Source: Ruminococcus flavefaciens ND2009 | GTDB lineage: Bacteria; Bacillota; Clostridia; Oscillospirales; Ruminococcaceae | DNA: 64,000 nucleotides | Direction: 5' to 3' | NCBI RefSeq assembly: GCF_000621785.1 | Contig: NZ_KK211350.1 | Span: 38,026-102,025, forward strand | Part shown: one piece after another, positions 57,501 to 64,000 of the stretch | How the letters are laid out: each line of letters begins with the position of its first letter | How positions within the stretch are numbered: the first letter of the stretch is position 1 | The notes under the pieces: model-generated | The model's input: only the letters and a program-made list of their open reading frames with translations | Database searches by the model: none | What the model was told of the DNA's origin: nothing | Position numbers and translations under genes: made by a program

Positions 57501-59365
57501 TCGCTTGCGTGGAAAATGCCTGCGGGAATTACAACATTAAGTATGGTGTACTCGCCCTTGTCCAGCACCCTGGGCTCCTCGCCGGAAGCATATACCAGAC
57601 CCAGTGTATCGTCGCCCACTACCAGGTCATACTTTGTGCTGTCGGGAACGGATTCGCTGCCGGGGCTTATATCTCCGCCTGCGACCTTTCTTACCAGCTC
57701 GGAGGAGGTGAGCTTTCCGGCGGGAGCGCCCTTTCTGGCGGTCTTGGTAACAGAAACGCCCAGATCATAGGTCACGACCTGACCGTTGAAAAGGTTGCCC
57801 GAAAGAAGCTTCTTTGCGGTATTTGTACCCGGGTCGGTATGATTGCTGTTCTCGTACTTTGAGCCGTTGCTCTTATCGAATGATATATGACCGGGGTCAT
57901 AGAACTGGTCGCCGTAATCGGGAACGGAGATAACAGTTCCTTCGTCCTCATCGCCCGACTCATAGGTGGTCTTTGCGGTATCCTCCTTGTACTCCGATTC
58001 CTTCTCATCGTTGTAGAGGACTCTTGAAATGCCCGTGAATTTAAGGATATTATCCTCGGGCTCGTCGGTTATCTTATTTTTCAGCACGCCTACGTTATAG
58101 CTTGCGGAATAGCTGTTCACGTCACCGCTCCTGTTCTTGAACTCATAGAAGCCCAGGCGCTCAACGCCGTTCACTGTCTGTGTAGTAAGGGTAACGGGAT
58201 TGCCGTTTCTGTCTATGACAGATATATCGGAGGGAGTAACTCCCTCGGGAAGGTCGATAGCTATGAACAGATCCGAGTCATGTATTCCTCTGGCATACTT
58301 CTCCTGACTCAGGTCGACTCTGAAGTTATACCATGAATACTTGTTGTTGAGGTCCTCAGCTTCGCGGGCATTTACCGCCCTGCCGCTGACCTCTGTGTTC
58401 ACCTCATCGTGCTTCGATGAATACTGAAAATCCAGAGTGTTGGTATCCACGGGCTCGCCGTCATAAGCCAGCACGGGAACACCGAACTCGGGGGAGCCCG
58501 ACACAGGCTCGCCTGTCACGGGAACGCCGTCGTTTTTGATGATCTCGCCGTTCTCGTCAACTCTGACGTAATCCCCGTCATCTGTCCTGAACAGTCTGTT
58601 GCCGGCGCTGTCGCGGTAGTAGCCGTCGCCGTCCACAAGAAGACCATAGTCGGGAGAATTCTCGTCCGCAGGGATAATGCTGAGCAGCACGCCGTTTTCG
58701 TCTGTGCGCGCATATCTGCCCTCTGCGTCCCTGAGATAGCCGTCATCGCCGATGATATTGCCGTTCTCGTCAAGGCGCTGTCCCTCGGCATTCCTGCTGT
58801 ATCTGTTTATCTCATAGGAAGCGCTGATAGTCCTCATAAACTCATGGAGGAGCTCGTCGTCTCCCTCCTCAAGAGCCACGGCGTCGCGGGAGTTTATCTC
58901 CCAGTGGAGAGTAGACAGCACCTGCTTGAGAATGGGCTTTTTATTCACAAGAACATAGCTGTTGCCGTCACTTCCCGTGCTTACTACCTCCCAGTTCTCG
59001 GCGAAAACCGGGTCATCATTCACAAGCATCAGCTTTCCGCCGCGCCTGAGCTCTGCAAGACCGGATATGTTCAGTGTGAACTCCCCGGGCATAAGGCTGA
59101 AGTTATTGGCGTTCTTTATATTTATTCCCAGATAGATGTAATCGCGCTTGCTTTCGGTATCGTAAAGGACATAAGGGTTCTCGGCGTTGCCCGAGTTATC
59201 TTCCTTACGCCATGTGATCGAGGCGGAATACTTCTCCGTTTCCTCTGTCAGCCCCTCTGCAAAGGCATTTACCGCCTCCGTAACGGGGCTGCTGCCCAGC
59301 ATCACGGCAAGGCTCAGCATAAACGCTAATAATCTGAAAAATACATTTCTTCTGTTTGCAGTCAA
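51596..59365 (-). CDS. giant SpaA-module surface protein with BspA-like C-terminus
   Basis: A protein of 2589 residues. The start is TTG 59365: AAGGGGGGAG is correctly placed, and it gives a clean signal peptide (NRRNVFFRLLAFMLSLAVML). The N-terminal 1100 residues form a large beta-rich region with DENGxI-type linear repeats (about 195-290). About six SpaA-like modules follow (about 1230-1900), with motifs such as LEETKVPTGYT and FKEISAPLGFE. A region of unknown type leads to BspA-like/DUF285 repeats at the C-terminus (NWDTSSVTDMEGMFYN, NWDLSNVTKMNDMFRG). No LPXTG signal or membrane helix ends it, so attachment must be indirect, perhaps through the TasA-like subunits coded upstream. It may be the tip adhesin of the fibre; this is inference. 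Confidence 0.8.
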   Translation of the reverse strand: MTANRRNVFFRLLAFMLSLAVMLGSSPVTEAVNAFAEGLTEETEKYSASITWRKEDNSGNAENPYVLYDTESKRDYIYLGINIKNANNFSLMPGEFTLNISGLAELRRGGKLMLVNDDPVFAENWEVVSTGSDGNSYVLVNKKPILKQVLSTLHWEINSRDAVALEEGDDELLHEFMRTISASYEINRYSRNAEGQRLDENGNIIGDDGYLRDAEGRYARTDENGVLLSIIPADENSPDYGLLVDGDGYYRDSAGNRLFRTDDGDYVRVDENGEIIKNDGVPVTGEPVSGSPEFGVPVLAYDGEPVDTNTLDFQYSSKHDEVNTEVSGRAVNAREAEDLNNKYSWYNFRVDLSQEKYARGIHDSDLFIAIDLPEGVTPSDISVIDRNGNPVTLTTQTVNGVERLGFYEFKNRSGDVNSYSASYNVGVLKNKITDEPEDNILKFTGISRVLYNDEKESEYKEDTAKTTYESGDEDEGTVISVPDYGDQFYDPGHISFDKSNGSKYENSNHTDPGTNTAKKLLSGNLFNGQVVTYDLGVSVTKTARKGAPAGKLTSSELVRKVAGGDISPGSESVPDSTKYDLVVGDDTLGLVYASGEEPRVLDKGEYTILNVVIPAGIFHASDDENGAFSEGDGYSYELYVSTDGGDTFAKTAEGVTSKTAARTVNVNGDAFYLVIKDLDKIVDNKKFRTNIKFTLDPDKEENQILLRSDSTFEEAAARVVNYGYMQMIYEKDGRLYDLAAFNDRYSNSVNGDSVIEDVVNSRTGDLESGAYLRRSYSNVYLRTDVTELTSRTEFKSPLTRGKHWDEGAEGSMDRWYATVTTKGTLISENPGTLKKFTVSAKLPEYLELRDPSLASIRDSLVFSAADFGTKAALNSSILSSENTTFRLVENGDGTKTIEIDFDFSGNPLLASALTSVEFSYDVYAEDDNPNIDREKPFRVNSFTHLGDQGRKVTVGAGWNNGRLFDSSTVTSSADSNIGTTDIVMRTELDKRVLTEFSHGLYVHSSSVRGSTSDMPSDYTYRLGFNIYGSENGSLKETVIVDRLEEHRKNSEANSGYNTQWRGSLNYVDIGEAYDKMGMPAGARVYYTTDENAYITSKSVTAEQAEDMRAHLTPENGWELMESTDSRIWTVPESETDRVCAIAAVLITADDPKAYMENIGGGYVFNSAVYVNMEAPEAADENISRMAVNSFSALTTVDVFEESTSDEYGYDDSNATYVTLLNTLKIKKVDYDRREKGLSGAKFEVLTFNTPKTMAQYNADNDSFGLDEISNVHYTVFDENTYTYSERVLGDIEVDPRGIIELNLPPGFYFIRETETPTGYDGDCQLYYLIYFNDMGTAQLMNTYDITEDNVLEEFNSGALLVDDTDGVQGLISVRNRANTFGMAEFTKTDWDTGKVLAGAEFRLMRYDDSGELQTVSVAYDASDKCYHCSESGTDTITSDEEGKFTIADLTVGTYALEETKVPTGYTAPEALTEFQVRLGNINAEGMVDLTDEGQVKDVSVIKNSEIRSELRLVKHDENETDQEKNLAGARYSLYQLRDISEFGDISGYDELLAAAKSEIYGWDGKTALTYWTKTAKTLITDVSGAGTIRDVTFGTYFLYEELAPSGYKRNNNRNGYISSDAYVNEGIFTVNAESAASHANAADKTFSVTHNDVRKKGKAQIQKLSAADGTPLAGARFALLKKLGDTQNPPPLSNYDQLADKENYDTVIYHGGSYDFATDSEGWTKVIDNLDWGTYYFKEISAPLGFELSSETREFRISAKTSGTVNRLFMDDDPKSGSAVLEKYEKDRPEVKLEGAKFGLVQKLADGTSKRCSVILSGGVYRIADSTDEGAVTELVTDADGQIRVEGLKWGTYEFIETEPPQGYAAAAVESFTVDRDSCGSQIYRKCEEPRAKANILIDKVLPEGVDYSDAFGTPTFIFRITEINSMTDHTPKEGGMTYTEFMSFSEGDTEGHTSVSVAQGFYMIEEISVSRYEFMQLRTVESDTNISSCSPAAGAAQTDSEVAYCDLTEELGEDMVPQYRAEYSNRIERYDTLSHVTAAQNRFPAASRYITGLRAVYDGFVPVSGADSSTYRIPLEDIVISRTDNKDETEILTAAEKAALTYAGNEGYSVQLVNDGGTYYLEVPNTRDYSLAGKTVTATDSISGRTAELQIRYEGAKSDIKKYVTLRQDSDNRSVFGTDDTAVEVIFSKNADSGEVTGNMSDPENKLNIIASGYSFNCWQYEDEDGQLTDRTFSSEQEIQDFIFSPENEGVSAFTFVAQLEYVPRTMAKFLVGNNNGFDGKKATQNGADIKSRMSWLCARDDDSTYTSSLNLEQSGVRNGYAIDWRLASIQHCTESDYQRDLANGLIYREVYLSPAEGAADYDPEYPVPVKGYTVLDPATDMYTLYIFTEGIDSKILLPSNCYNMFIKVRKIKDLSGLEYWDTSQVTNMKQMFKDLALYSNTTADTPIDMTPIQNWDTSSVTDMEGMFYNSNSQRVYYTGFDLSNWDLSNVTKMNDMFRGSYNTHLSEIMFGGELTSVTTMQNIFNGVQGQVDAAALISTWKLKGSRLLTQGNTARSTGKTDIAGTYTTADGVTVTVNSSGQMSFSNY

Positions 59366-59397
59366 TCTTCTCCCCCCTTTCGAGAGATAATCCGCTT

Positions 59398-60066
59398 TCA
59401 GTTCAGAAAGGCATTCCATGCGGAGGCATAGTCCGCATAGGTCTCAGCCTGTCCGTTGTCTTCATAAACGCTGTCCACTGATTCCGCATAGACCACCAGG
59501 TCCAGGGCCTCGGGAGCGTCACCTGTCTTTATCATTACGTCCTTGAAAAGGCTGGGAGTGCTCTCTCCTGCCTTAACGGGGTCCTTATAGTAAAAGTAAC
59601 CCCTGAGCTTCTCATTGCTGTCATCGTCGGGAACGAATATCCACTTGCCGTCCTGAGCGTTCAGCATATTCACAAAGCTCTGTGTGTGGAGGGTATTGCC
59701 GTTGTCATCTGTCGTTGTATCCCCTGAAAGCTCCGCGTCCCTTACAGCGCTGTAGTAATTCACGCCGTCTGCGGAGTAATATGCACCTGCTGTTGTCTGA
59801 GAGTCGGGGAAGTCCGCATAGACTCTCACATAGCAGTCAACATTGCCTGTATTGGCAACGGCTACCTCCTTGACATAGTAGTTGTTGGAGTTTGCTTTAA
59901 GGTCAGAGGGCTTCGGGAAGCTCTCCGTGACCGTTATCTTATCGTGAGCCACCTCGGCGGTGTTCTCGGCGTCGTCGGAGGCTCCGAGATAAGCCATTAT
60001 CGCTCCTGCCGCCGCCAGCACTGCCAGCAGCACCGCCGAGCCCGTAAAGACTTTTCTTTTTTTCAT
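59398..60066 (-). CDS. TasA/camelysin-like subunit C (operon 2)
   Basis: A 222-residue protein with a SipW-type signal (KKRKVFTGSAVLLAVLAAAG...YLGASDDAENT) and a TasA-like core (KITVTESFPKPSDL, VANTGNVDCYVRVYADFP). It closely parallels the operon 1 subunit in these two segments but is shorter. It lies 12 bases after subunit B, with a GGAGGCGGG ribosome site, and 32 bases before the giant protein. Confidence 0.85.
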   Translation of the reverse strand: MKKRKVFTGSAVLLAVLAAAGAIMAYLGASDDAENTAEVAHDKITVTESFPKPSDLKANSNNYYVKEVAVANTGNVDCYVRVYADFPDSQTTAGAYYSADGVNYYSAVRDAELSGDTTTDDNGNTLHTQSFVNMLNAQDGKWIFVPDDDSNEKLRGYFYYKDPVKAGESTPSLFKDVMIKTGDAPEALDLVVYAESVDSVYEDNGQAETYADYASAWNAFLN

Positions 60067-60078
60067 ATCCCGCCTCCG

Positions 60079-60774
60079 TCAGTTCTGTTTGTTTCTGCAT
60101 ATCTCAAATATGTCCTTCAGGTCCTGTGCTGTAAGGCTGCCGCTTTCGGTAAGTCCGCTGACGCCGTCCAGGCTGTCCGCCTGTATTCCGTAGGCATTTA
60201 CGGGTATCTTCAGCTTTGTGCCGCCTGCGATCTCCTCCTCGATGAACTTTCTCAGTGCGAACTTATCGAAAAGGCTGATGGTCTCCTCTCCCGGAGAGAT
60301 AGCGGTGCTGTATCCGAAAACGTAGGTGTCCTCATTGGCGGCTGCGGTCTTTTCAAGGAAGACCCAGCCTTCAGACGAAGAAGTACTGCCGTTGTATGCG
60401 AAGTTATCGCTGCCGCTGACTGCCTGAGCACCGCTGCTGCCGAAGAAGCTGAAAAGCTCCTGCAAGGACTTAGCCGCCGAGGGCCTTCCGTCGCTGCCCA
60501 GGAGAGTTATCTCCCCCTTGGGAACCTTCACCTCAAGGAAGACGAACTCGTCATTTGTGCCCGTATTCTTAACGGTGGGGTCCTTATCCAGCTTCACGTC
60601 AGCCCTTACCAGCTGACCGTCGGTGAAGTGCTCCTCATTGAGTTCAAGGGCTACATTTCCCACTGTGAATACATTGGTCTTTGTATCATAGTCGGTGAAA
60701 TAGGCAACGGCAAGACTGCATATCAGCAGCATAACGCCTGCCGCAGCCGCAGCTGTCAGTTTTTTCTTGTCCAT
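60079..60774 (-). CDS. TasA-like subunit B (operon 2)
   Basis: A 231-residue protein starting at ATG 60774 (GGAGGTGAG upstream; the GTG at 60786 lies in that site). A SipW-type signal (MDKKKLTAAAAAGVMLLICSL, then AYFTDYDTKTNVFTVGNV) precedes a beta-rich domain with TVKNTGTNDEFVFLEVKVP. The pattern FTVGNVxLELNE is typical of TasA/CalY signals. The rest carries an acidic C-terminal region. It is a probable fibre subunit. Confidence 0.8.
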   Translation of the reverse strand: MDKKKLTAAAAAGVMLLICSLAVAYFTDYDTKTNVFTVGNVALELNEEHFTDGQLVRADVKLDKDPTVKNTGTNDEFVFLEVKVPKGEITLLGSDGRPSAAKSLQELFSFFGSSGAQAVSGSDNFAYNGSTSSSEGWVFLEKTAAANEDTYVFGYSTAISPGEETISLFDKFALRKFIEEEIAGGTKLKIPVNAYGIQADSLDGVSGLTESGSLTAQDLKDIFEICRNKQN

Positions 60775-60792
60775 AGCCTGTCTCACCTCCTC

Positions 60793-61302
60793 TTATTTCT
60801 TATCCTTTTTCTTCTTGTCGGGGATAGCAGCTCCCAGAAGTATAAAAGCTGCCAGCACCGCTGCCGTGGTAATAAGTCCATGGCGGGTGTGTACAAAGGT
60901 TACGATGCGTCCCGCCTTTGGTATGGAGAACACGGTCTTTCCCACAAATCTGTCCTTTGTCACAGGTGTCATATCCTCAGCGTTATTTGCGTCGCCTTTG
61001 GTGACTATTCCCTTATCTGTGATGCTCACCGCCCTGTGGGTAACGAGGGTGTCGCTGCCCACTCTGAAAGCGATTATATCCCCCTTTTTCACCTTGTCGA
61101 AGGAGGCGTGTTGGTTGACCACGCATATACTTCCCACATGGACAGCAGGCTCCATAGAGCCCGTTACAACTGCATAGGGACGTATGCCTGCGATCCACAG
61201 CACCGCAACGACTGCCGCAAGAGCTATCACAGCCGTTGCGATCACGTTATAAACTGCCCTTATGATCTTCACAGGTGCAGACTTTCTTTTTTCATCTGTC
61301 AT
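60793..61302 (-). CDS. SipW-type signal peptidase I (operon 2)
   Basis: The 169-residue protein starts at 61302, with ATGA overlap to the upstream subunit and GGAGACGG as ribosome site. It has an N-terminal helix (about 20-40), catalytic Ser in VVTGSMEPAVHVG, His in LVTHRAVS (no Lys dyad), KGDANNAEDMTPV and a C-terminal helix followed by KKKKDKK. It should process the three neighbouring SipW-type signals. It is diverged from the operon 1 enzyme, so each operon has its own peptidase. Confidence 0.9.
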   Translation of the reverse strand: MTDEKRKSAPVKIIRAVYNVIATAVIALAAVVAVLWIAGIRPYAVVTGSMEPAVHVGSICVVNQHASFDKVKKGDIIAFRVGSDTLVTHRAVSITDKGIVTKGDANNAEDMTPVTKDRFVGKTVFSIPKAGRIVTFVHTRHGLITTAAVLAAFILLGAAIPDKKKKDKK

Positions 61303-62018
61303 GTTCCGTCTCCAAGTCCGCAGAGTATCTGCCATACCCTTTCGGGGGCTGTCTCAGTCTCGGAAGCAGACCTGAGATACTCAGTCTGTATGCCCTTTGC
61401 AGTGACCTTCACGCTGAGGGACTTATTCTCGATAAACTGTTCCGACTCCGAAACGCTCTCACGGGCGTTGCAGAGCTTTATGCCGTCAAACAGCTGACCT
61501 GTTACCGCCCGGGGAGCCAGTTTCTCCACAGAGGAAGGGTCTGCGCCCACATAGGCGTAGGTATAAATGAATTCATTGTTTGCTTCATCCTTTACGGGAC
61601 TTTCTCCAAGCTCAAGCCAGCCGTCATTCACTGTCTGTGCGGGAGTTGCTGTGCTGTCGAATGAAGGAGTCTTGCCGCTGCAAACGAACTTGACCACGGG
61701 CAGAGACCTCTTTGCGGCGTCTGTACCGTCAAGCTCCTCGGTAATGAGCTCATCGTAGTAGGGCACCCTTACCTCAACAAAGACGAAGGCGTCCACCTCG
61801 CCCTTATTGCGGACCTGAGGGTCCTTGGGAAGCACCTCGTTAGGTACGACGCTGTCATGGTCGTGGGTCCAGTGGGGCTCCTCCAGAGCGATGTCGAAAC
61901 TTTCCGACTTAAAGCGGTTAGTGACATCATCGGACGAGGAAAGCATTGCGGACATAGCCGCTATAAGCAGCAGAACGCCTGCGGAAACGATCAGAAGTAT
62001 ACGTTTTTTCGGATTCAT
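61299..62018 (-). CDS. TasA-like subunit A (operon 2)
   Basis: A 239-residue protein from ATG 62018 (AAAGGAGGAGG upstream). It has a SipW-type signal (MNPKKRILLIVSAGVLLLIA, then SSSDDVTNRFKSESFDI). The core has VRNKGEVDAFVFVEVRVPYYDEL, parallel to subunit B. It is first in operon 2, behind a good promoter. Confidence 0.8.
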   Translation of the reverse strand: MNPKKRILLIVSAGVLLLIAAMSAMLSSSDDVTNRFKSESFDIALEEPHWTHDHDSVVPNEVLPKDPQVRNKGEVDAFVFVEVRVPYYDELITEELDGTDAAKRSLPVVKFVCSGKTPSFDSTATPAQTVNDGWLELGESPVKDEANNEFIYTYAYVGADPSSVEKLAPRAVTGQLFDGIKLCNARESVSESEQFIENKSLSVKVTAKGIQTEYLRSASETETAPERVWQILCGLGDGT

Positions 62019-62073
62019 TTTCCTCCTCCTTTCTCTGCACAAAAGCGGCAAAATACTATAGTTAGCCAATCAT

Positions 62074-62102
62074 ATTATAACATTTTTCTACTGAATTTTC
62101 AA
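62074..62102 (-). promoter_or_regulatory. sigma-A promoter of surface-fibre operon 2
   Basis: TTGAAA (62097-62102), 17 bases, TATAAT (62074-62079) on the minus strand. Confidence 0.8.
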
Positions 62103-62308
62103 GAGAAACGGCTGTATAAAGATAAAGAATTACCTTTTGTACAACCAGAGAAGCCGCAGTTTATTGAAGTCGCACAATTATTCATTTCCGTGCAAAATAC
62201 AAAACGAAAAATTTGTGGAACAATATTAATTATCAGCTGCAAAAAAATACAGTTCCGTGAATTCTCATACAAACACTAACGGACCTGCAAAGACCACCAT
62301 ATAAAAGT

Positions 62309-62338
62309 AAAAACAGACCCGCGGCTGAGTCTGTTTTT
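62309..62338. terminator. isolated symmetrical terminator-like hairpin
   Basis: Perfect 10-base arms (A5CAGAC with GTCTGT5) around a 10-base loop. No gene ends beside it, so it may mark the end of an unannotated small RNA or guard the fibre operon promoter. Confidence 0.6.
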
Positions 62339-62612
62339 AAGTGAGGAAACACAAAGGAGAGGAGTCCCCTCTGTGGAAGCAGAAAATACAATAGTTATAC
62401 AAGGGGATAAGTTTGGTTAGGATGTTACTGTTTTATATTCTGAGATTTTTTAGGGGAGTACAACTAAAGTATTTTCCATTGCTGCTCATCACAAGCAACG
62501 TATCTATGATAATATATTATCAAAGAAAATGCAATAGTATTTGCATGAAATGCAGTTTTTAAGCGTGAAATGCTCTGTTTTGTTCATATTGTGTTCATAT
62601 TTTCTTCGAGTA
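62339..62612. other. intergenic region without recognised genes
   Basis: AT-rich, with a GAGGAG/CCCCTC inverted motif near 62360. I see no ORF with a ribosome site and no known RNA. Confidence 0.5.
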
Positions 62613-63104
62613 TCATTTCCTCCAAAGATACATTACCTCACGGAGTTCCTTGCCTCCGATAACATCATTCATATACTCCTCGGTCTTTACAAAACCATGC
62701 CTCTCATAGAAACGGCGTGCCCTGTAATTGTCATCCAGTACCCATATAAGTATAGTTGTAAAGCCCAGGAGCTCAAGCTCCTCTATACACGCCTTCAGCA
62801 GCCTGGAGCCAAGTCCCTGACCGATATACTCGGGAAGCAGATAAATAGTGACTATCTCACCGCAGCTGGCAAACTTCTCCCAACGTGACGAGCAGAAGCT
62901 TGCAGTACCCACAGCCCTGCCGTTATCAAATGCGGCTATCTCAGTTCTGCCGTTTTTAAGTATATTACCGCCCCATTTGGACTTTGGGATATTGTCAAGG
63001 TAGTCCTGCGGTATAATGCCCTTATACGCGAACTGCCAGCTCTTTTCATAGATCTCCCTTATCTGCTGAAAATCGTCTTTTTCATTTATATGCCTTATCT
63101 CCAT
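62613..63104 (-). CDS. GNAT-family N-acetyltransferase
   Basis: This is a 163-residue single-domain acetyltransferase. The acetyl-CoA loop is YIGQGLGSRLLKACI (about 110-124), followed by the ILWVLDDNYRARRFYERHGF segment typical of the family. It transfers acetyl from acetyl-CoA to an amine or amino group; the acceptor is unknown. The start follows AGGAGGTG. It is a stand-alone gene with its own promoter. Confidence 0.9.
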   Translation of the reverse strand: MEIRHINEKDDFQQIREIYEKSWQFAYKGIIPQDYLDNIPKSKWGGNILKNGRTEIAAFDNGRAVGTASFCSSRWEKFASCGEIVTIYLLPEYIGQGLGSRLLKACIEELELLGFTTILIWVLDDNYRARRFYERHGFVKTEEYMNDVIGGKELREVMYLWRK

Positions 63105-63146
63105 TGGATCACCTCCTATTTAATAATTATATAACGGATTATATTT

Positions 63147-63175
63147 ATTATATCACTAAAGAACATAAAAATCAA
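63147..63175 (-). promoter_or_regulatory. sigma-A promoter of the acetyltransferase gene
   Basis: TTGATT (63170-63175), 17 bases, TATAAT (63147-63152). Confidence 0.75.
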
Positions 63176-63209
63176 CGGCTTTTGAAAATAATACAGAAAA
63201 CTAATAATT

Positions 63210-63241
63210 TCAACATATTTTGTCATGAATGTCAACATATT
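63210..63241. promoter_or_regulatory. direct repeat in front of the zinc-ribbon gene
   Basis: TCAACATATT occurs at 63210-63219 and 63232-63241, 22 bases (two helical turns) apart, just upstream of the -35. It is a candidate regulator site. Confidence 0.4.
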
Positions 63242-63245
63242 ATAC

Positions 63246-63274
63246 TTGATTTTTTCCCGATACTATGGTAATAT
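63246..63274 (+). promoter_or_regulatory. sigma-A promoter of the zinc-ribbon gene
   Basis: TTGATT (63246-63251), 17 bases, TAATAT (63269-63274). Confidence 0.7.
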
Positions 63275-63302
63275 AGAAGAATACGGGAAAGGAGTGGTGA
63301 CG

Positions 63303-63728
63303 ATGGGTACATCATACAAGTATAAATGCGATGAATGCGGCTTTGAAGAAGAATACTTCGTAGGCGGCAGACTTATGACAAAAGATTATAAAAAACGTAC
63401 AGAAGAAGCCGAGGAAGAACTCAGAAGCGCCGCTCTCTATGGTAAATACGGTGAAAGCATACGCCAGCTTGTGAAGAATGAACGGGACAAGATCTATATA
63501 AACTGCGATACAGAGCTCTATCAGTGCATGGATTGCAGACAGTTCTCGATTCAGATAGCCAAGGAGATGTTCATGAACAGGAAGGAGTTCACCATGTCGG
63601 TAGAGTTCCGTCACGAATGTCCCTCATGTCACTCCTCGATGCTGCGCAAGACCAGGGGCTCTATCACATTCTGCCCCAAGTGCAAGATGTTCACAGCCCG
63701 TCTGGTTTCCATGGGAAAATTTGACTGA
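63303..63728 (+). CDS. small zinc-ribbon protein of unknown function
   Basis: A 141-residue protein with four Cys pairs: CDEC (about 9-12), CMDC (about 75-78), CPSC (about 106-109) and CPKC (about 123-126). They would bind two zinc ions in ribbon-like folds, with a charged helix (residues 25-65) between the first two. I do not recognise the family. The start is taken at 63303, after GAAAGGAGTGG; a longer frame from 63225 has no ribosome site. Confidence 0.75.
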   Translation: MGTSYKYKCDECGFEEEYFVGGRLMTKDYKKRTEEAEEELRSAALYGKYGESIRQLVKNERDKIYINCDTELYQCMDCRQFSIQIAKEMFMNRKEFTMSVEFRHECPSCHSSMLRKTRGSITFCPKCKMFTARLVSMGKFD

Positions 63729-63732
63729 AAAT

Positions 63733-63755
63733 AAGGGCAGCTCCTGCTGCCCTTT
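63733..63755 (+). terminator. terminator of the zinc-ribbon gene
   Basis: A 9-base stem (63733-63741 with 63746-63754) around TCCT follows the stop codon by 5 bases. Confidence 0.75.
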
Positions 63756-63769
63756 AATCATATCATAAC

Positions 63770-63799
63770 AAAAGCGCCTGCTGTTGCAGACGCTCTTTT
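63770..63799 (-). terminator. terminator of the rRNA operon
   Basis: On the minus strand an AAAAGAGCG...CGCTTTT stem with AACA loop immediately follows the tRNA CCA end. Confidence 0.7.
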
Positions 63800-63874
63800 G
63801 GCTCCCCCTGCCCGGCTCGAACGGGCGACAACTCGGTTAACAGCCGAGTGCTCTACCGACTGAGCTAAGGAGGA
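63799..63874 (-). tRNA. tRNA-Asn (anticodon GUU)
   Basis: A 76-base cloverleaf with encoded CCA. The acceptor arms are 63868-63874 and 63803-63809 (one G-U pair). The anticodon stem CTCGG/CCGAG encloses CTGTTAA, giving GUU. The T-arm GTTCGAG is intact. Confidence 0.95.
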
Positions 63875-63881
63875 ATATAAA

Positions 63882-63999
<118 letters not shown>

Positions 64000-64000
64000 A

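Overview
The window looks like chromosome of a fibre-degrading gut or rumen Firmicute of the Ruminococcus type. The reasons are three dockerin-bearing secreted proteins, a GH30 xylanase, very long Thr-rich linkers, SipW-type signal peptidases, strong AGGAGG ribosome sites and TTGACA/TATAAT promoters with 17-base spacers. No phage, insertion sequence or CRISPR array was seen. The right edge enters an rRNA operon (5S rRNA and tRNA-Asn, minus strand).

Left part (1-20.5 kb): a dockerin-tagged VanY-type peptidase, nadB, an XRE regulator, a CorA-family transporter behind a short leader ORF, an ECF sigma factor with a Thr-rich membrane partner, and an 11.7-kb gene for a giant cell-wall adhesin. The adhesin has about 22 SpaA/Cna-B-like modules, five poly-threonine stalk blocks and an SPKTG sorting signal. 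Next to it is an ECF-transporter S component carrying an extracytoplasmic insertion that resembles one of those modules.

Centre (20.8-36.2 kb): a 13-gene, tightly packed plus-strand operon that reads as a discrete (non-modular) polyketide/fatty-acid-like assembly line. It has a malonyltransferase, two acyl carrier proteins, a ketosynthase, a 3-hydroxyacyl-CoA-type dehydrogenase, two crotonases plus a degenerate one, a hotdog thioesterase, a MIF-type tautomerase, a Cys-nucleophile alpha/beta hydrolase, an acyl-adenylating ligase and a type II thioesterase. There is no enoyl reductase, FabG or FabZ. An ABC-2 exporter operon (minus) and a NarL-type two-component system (plus) follow, divergent from a shared control region, and probably serve export, immunity or sensing. 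This cluster is the best candidate for an undescribed system here.

Right part (36.2-64 kb): a CotH/lamin-tail/dockerin protein behind an array of TTAAGA boxes; a SipW-TasA-like-sorting-substrate-sortase B operon; a second ECF sigma/Thr-rich pair; a GH30-CBM-dockerin xylanase; a candidate structured RNA; a LexA-controlled Y-family polymerase operon; a U32-peptidase-like protein interrupted by seven Pro-Pro-Pro-Trp decapeptides; a second surface-fibre operon (three TasA-like subunits, SipW, and a 2589-residue SpaA/BspA protein); a GNAT acetyltransferase; a small zinc-ribbon protein; and the end of an rRNA operon.

All identifications come from reading motifs by eye. Family names are more secure than substrates or products.
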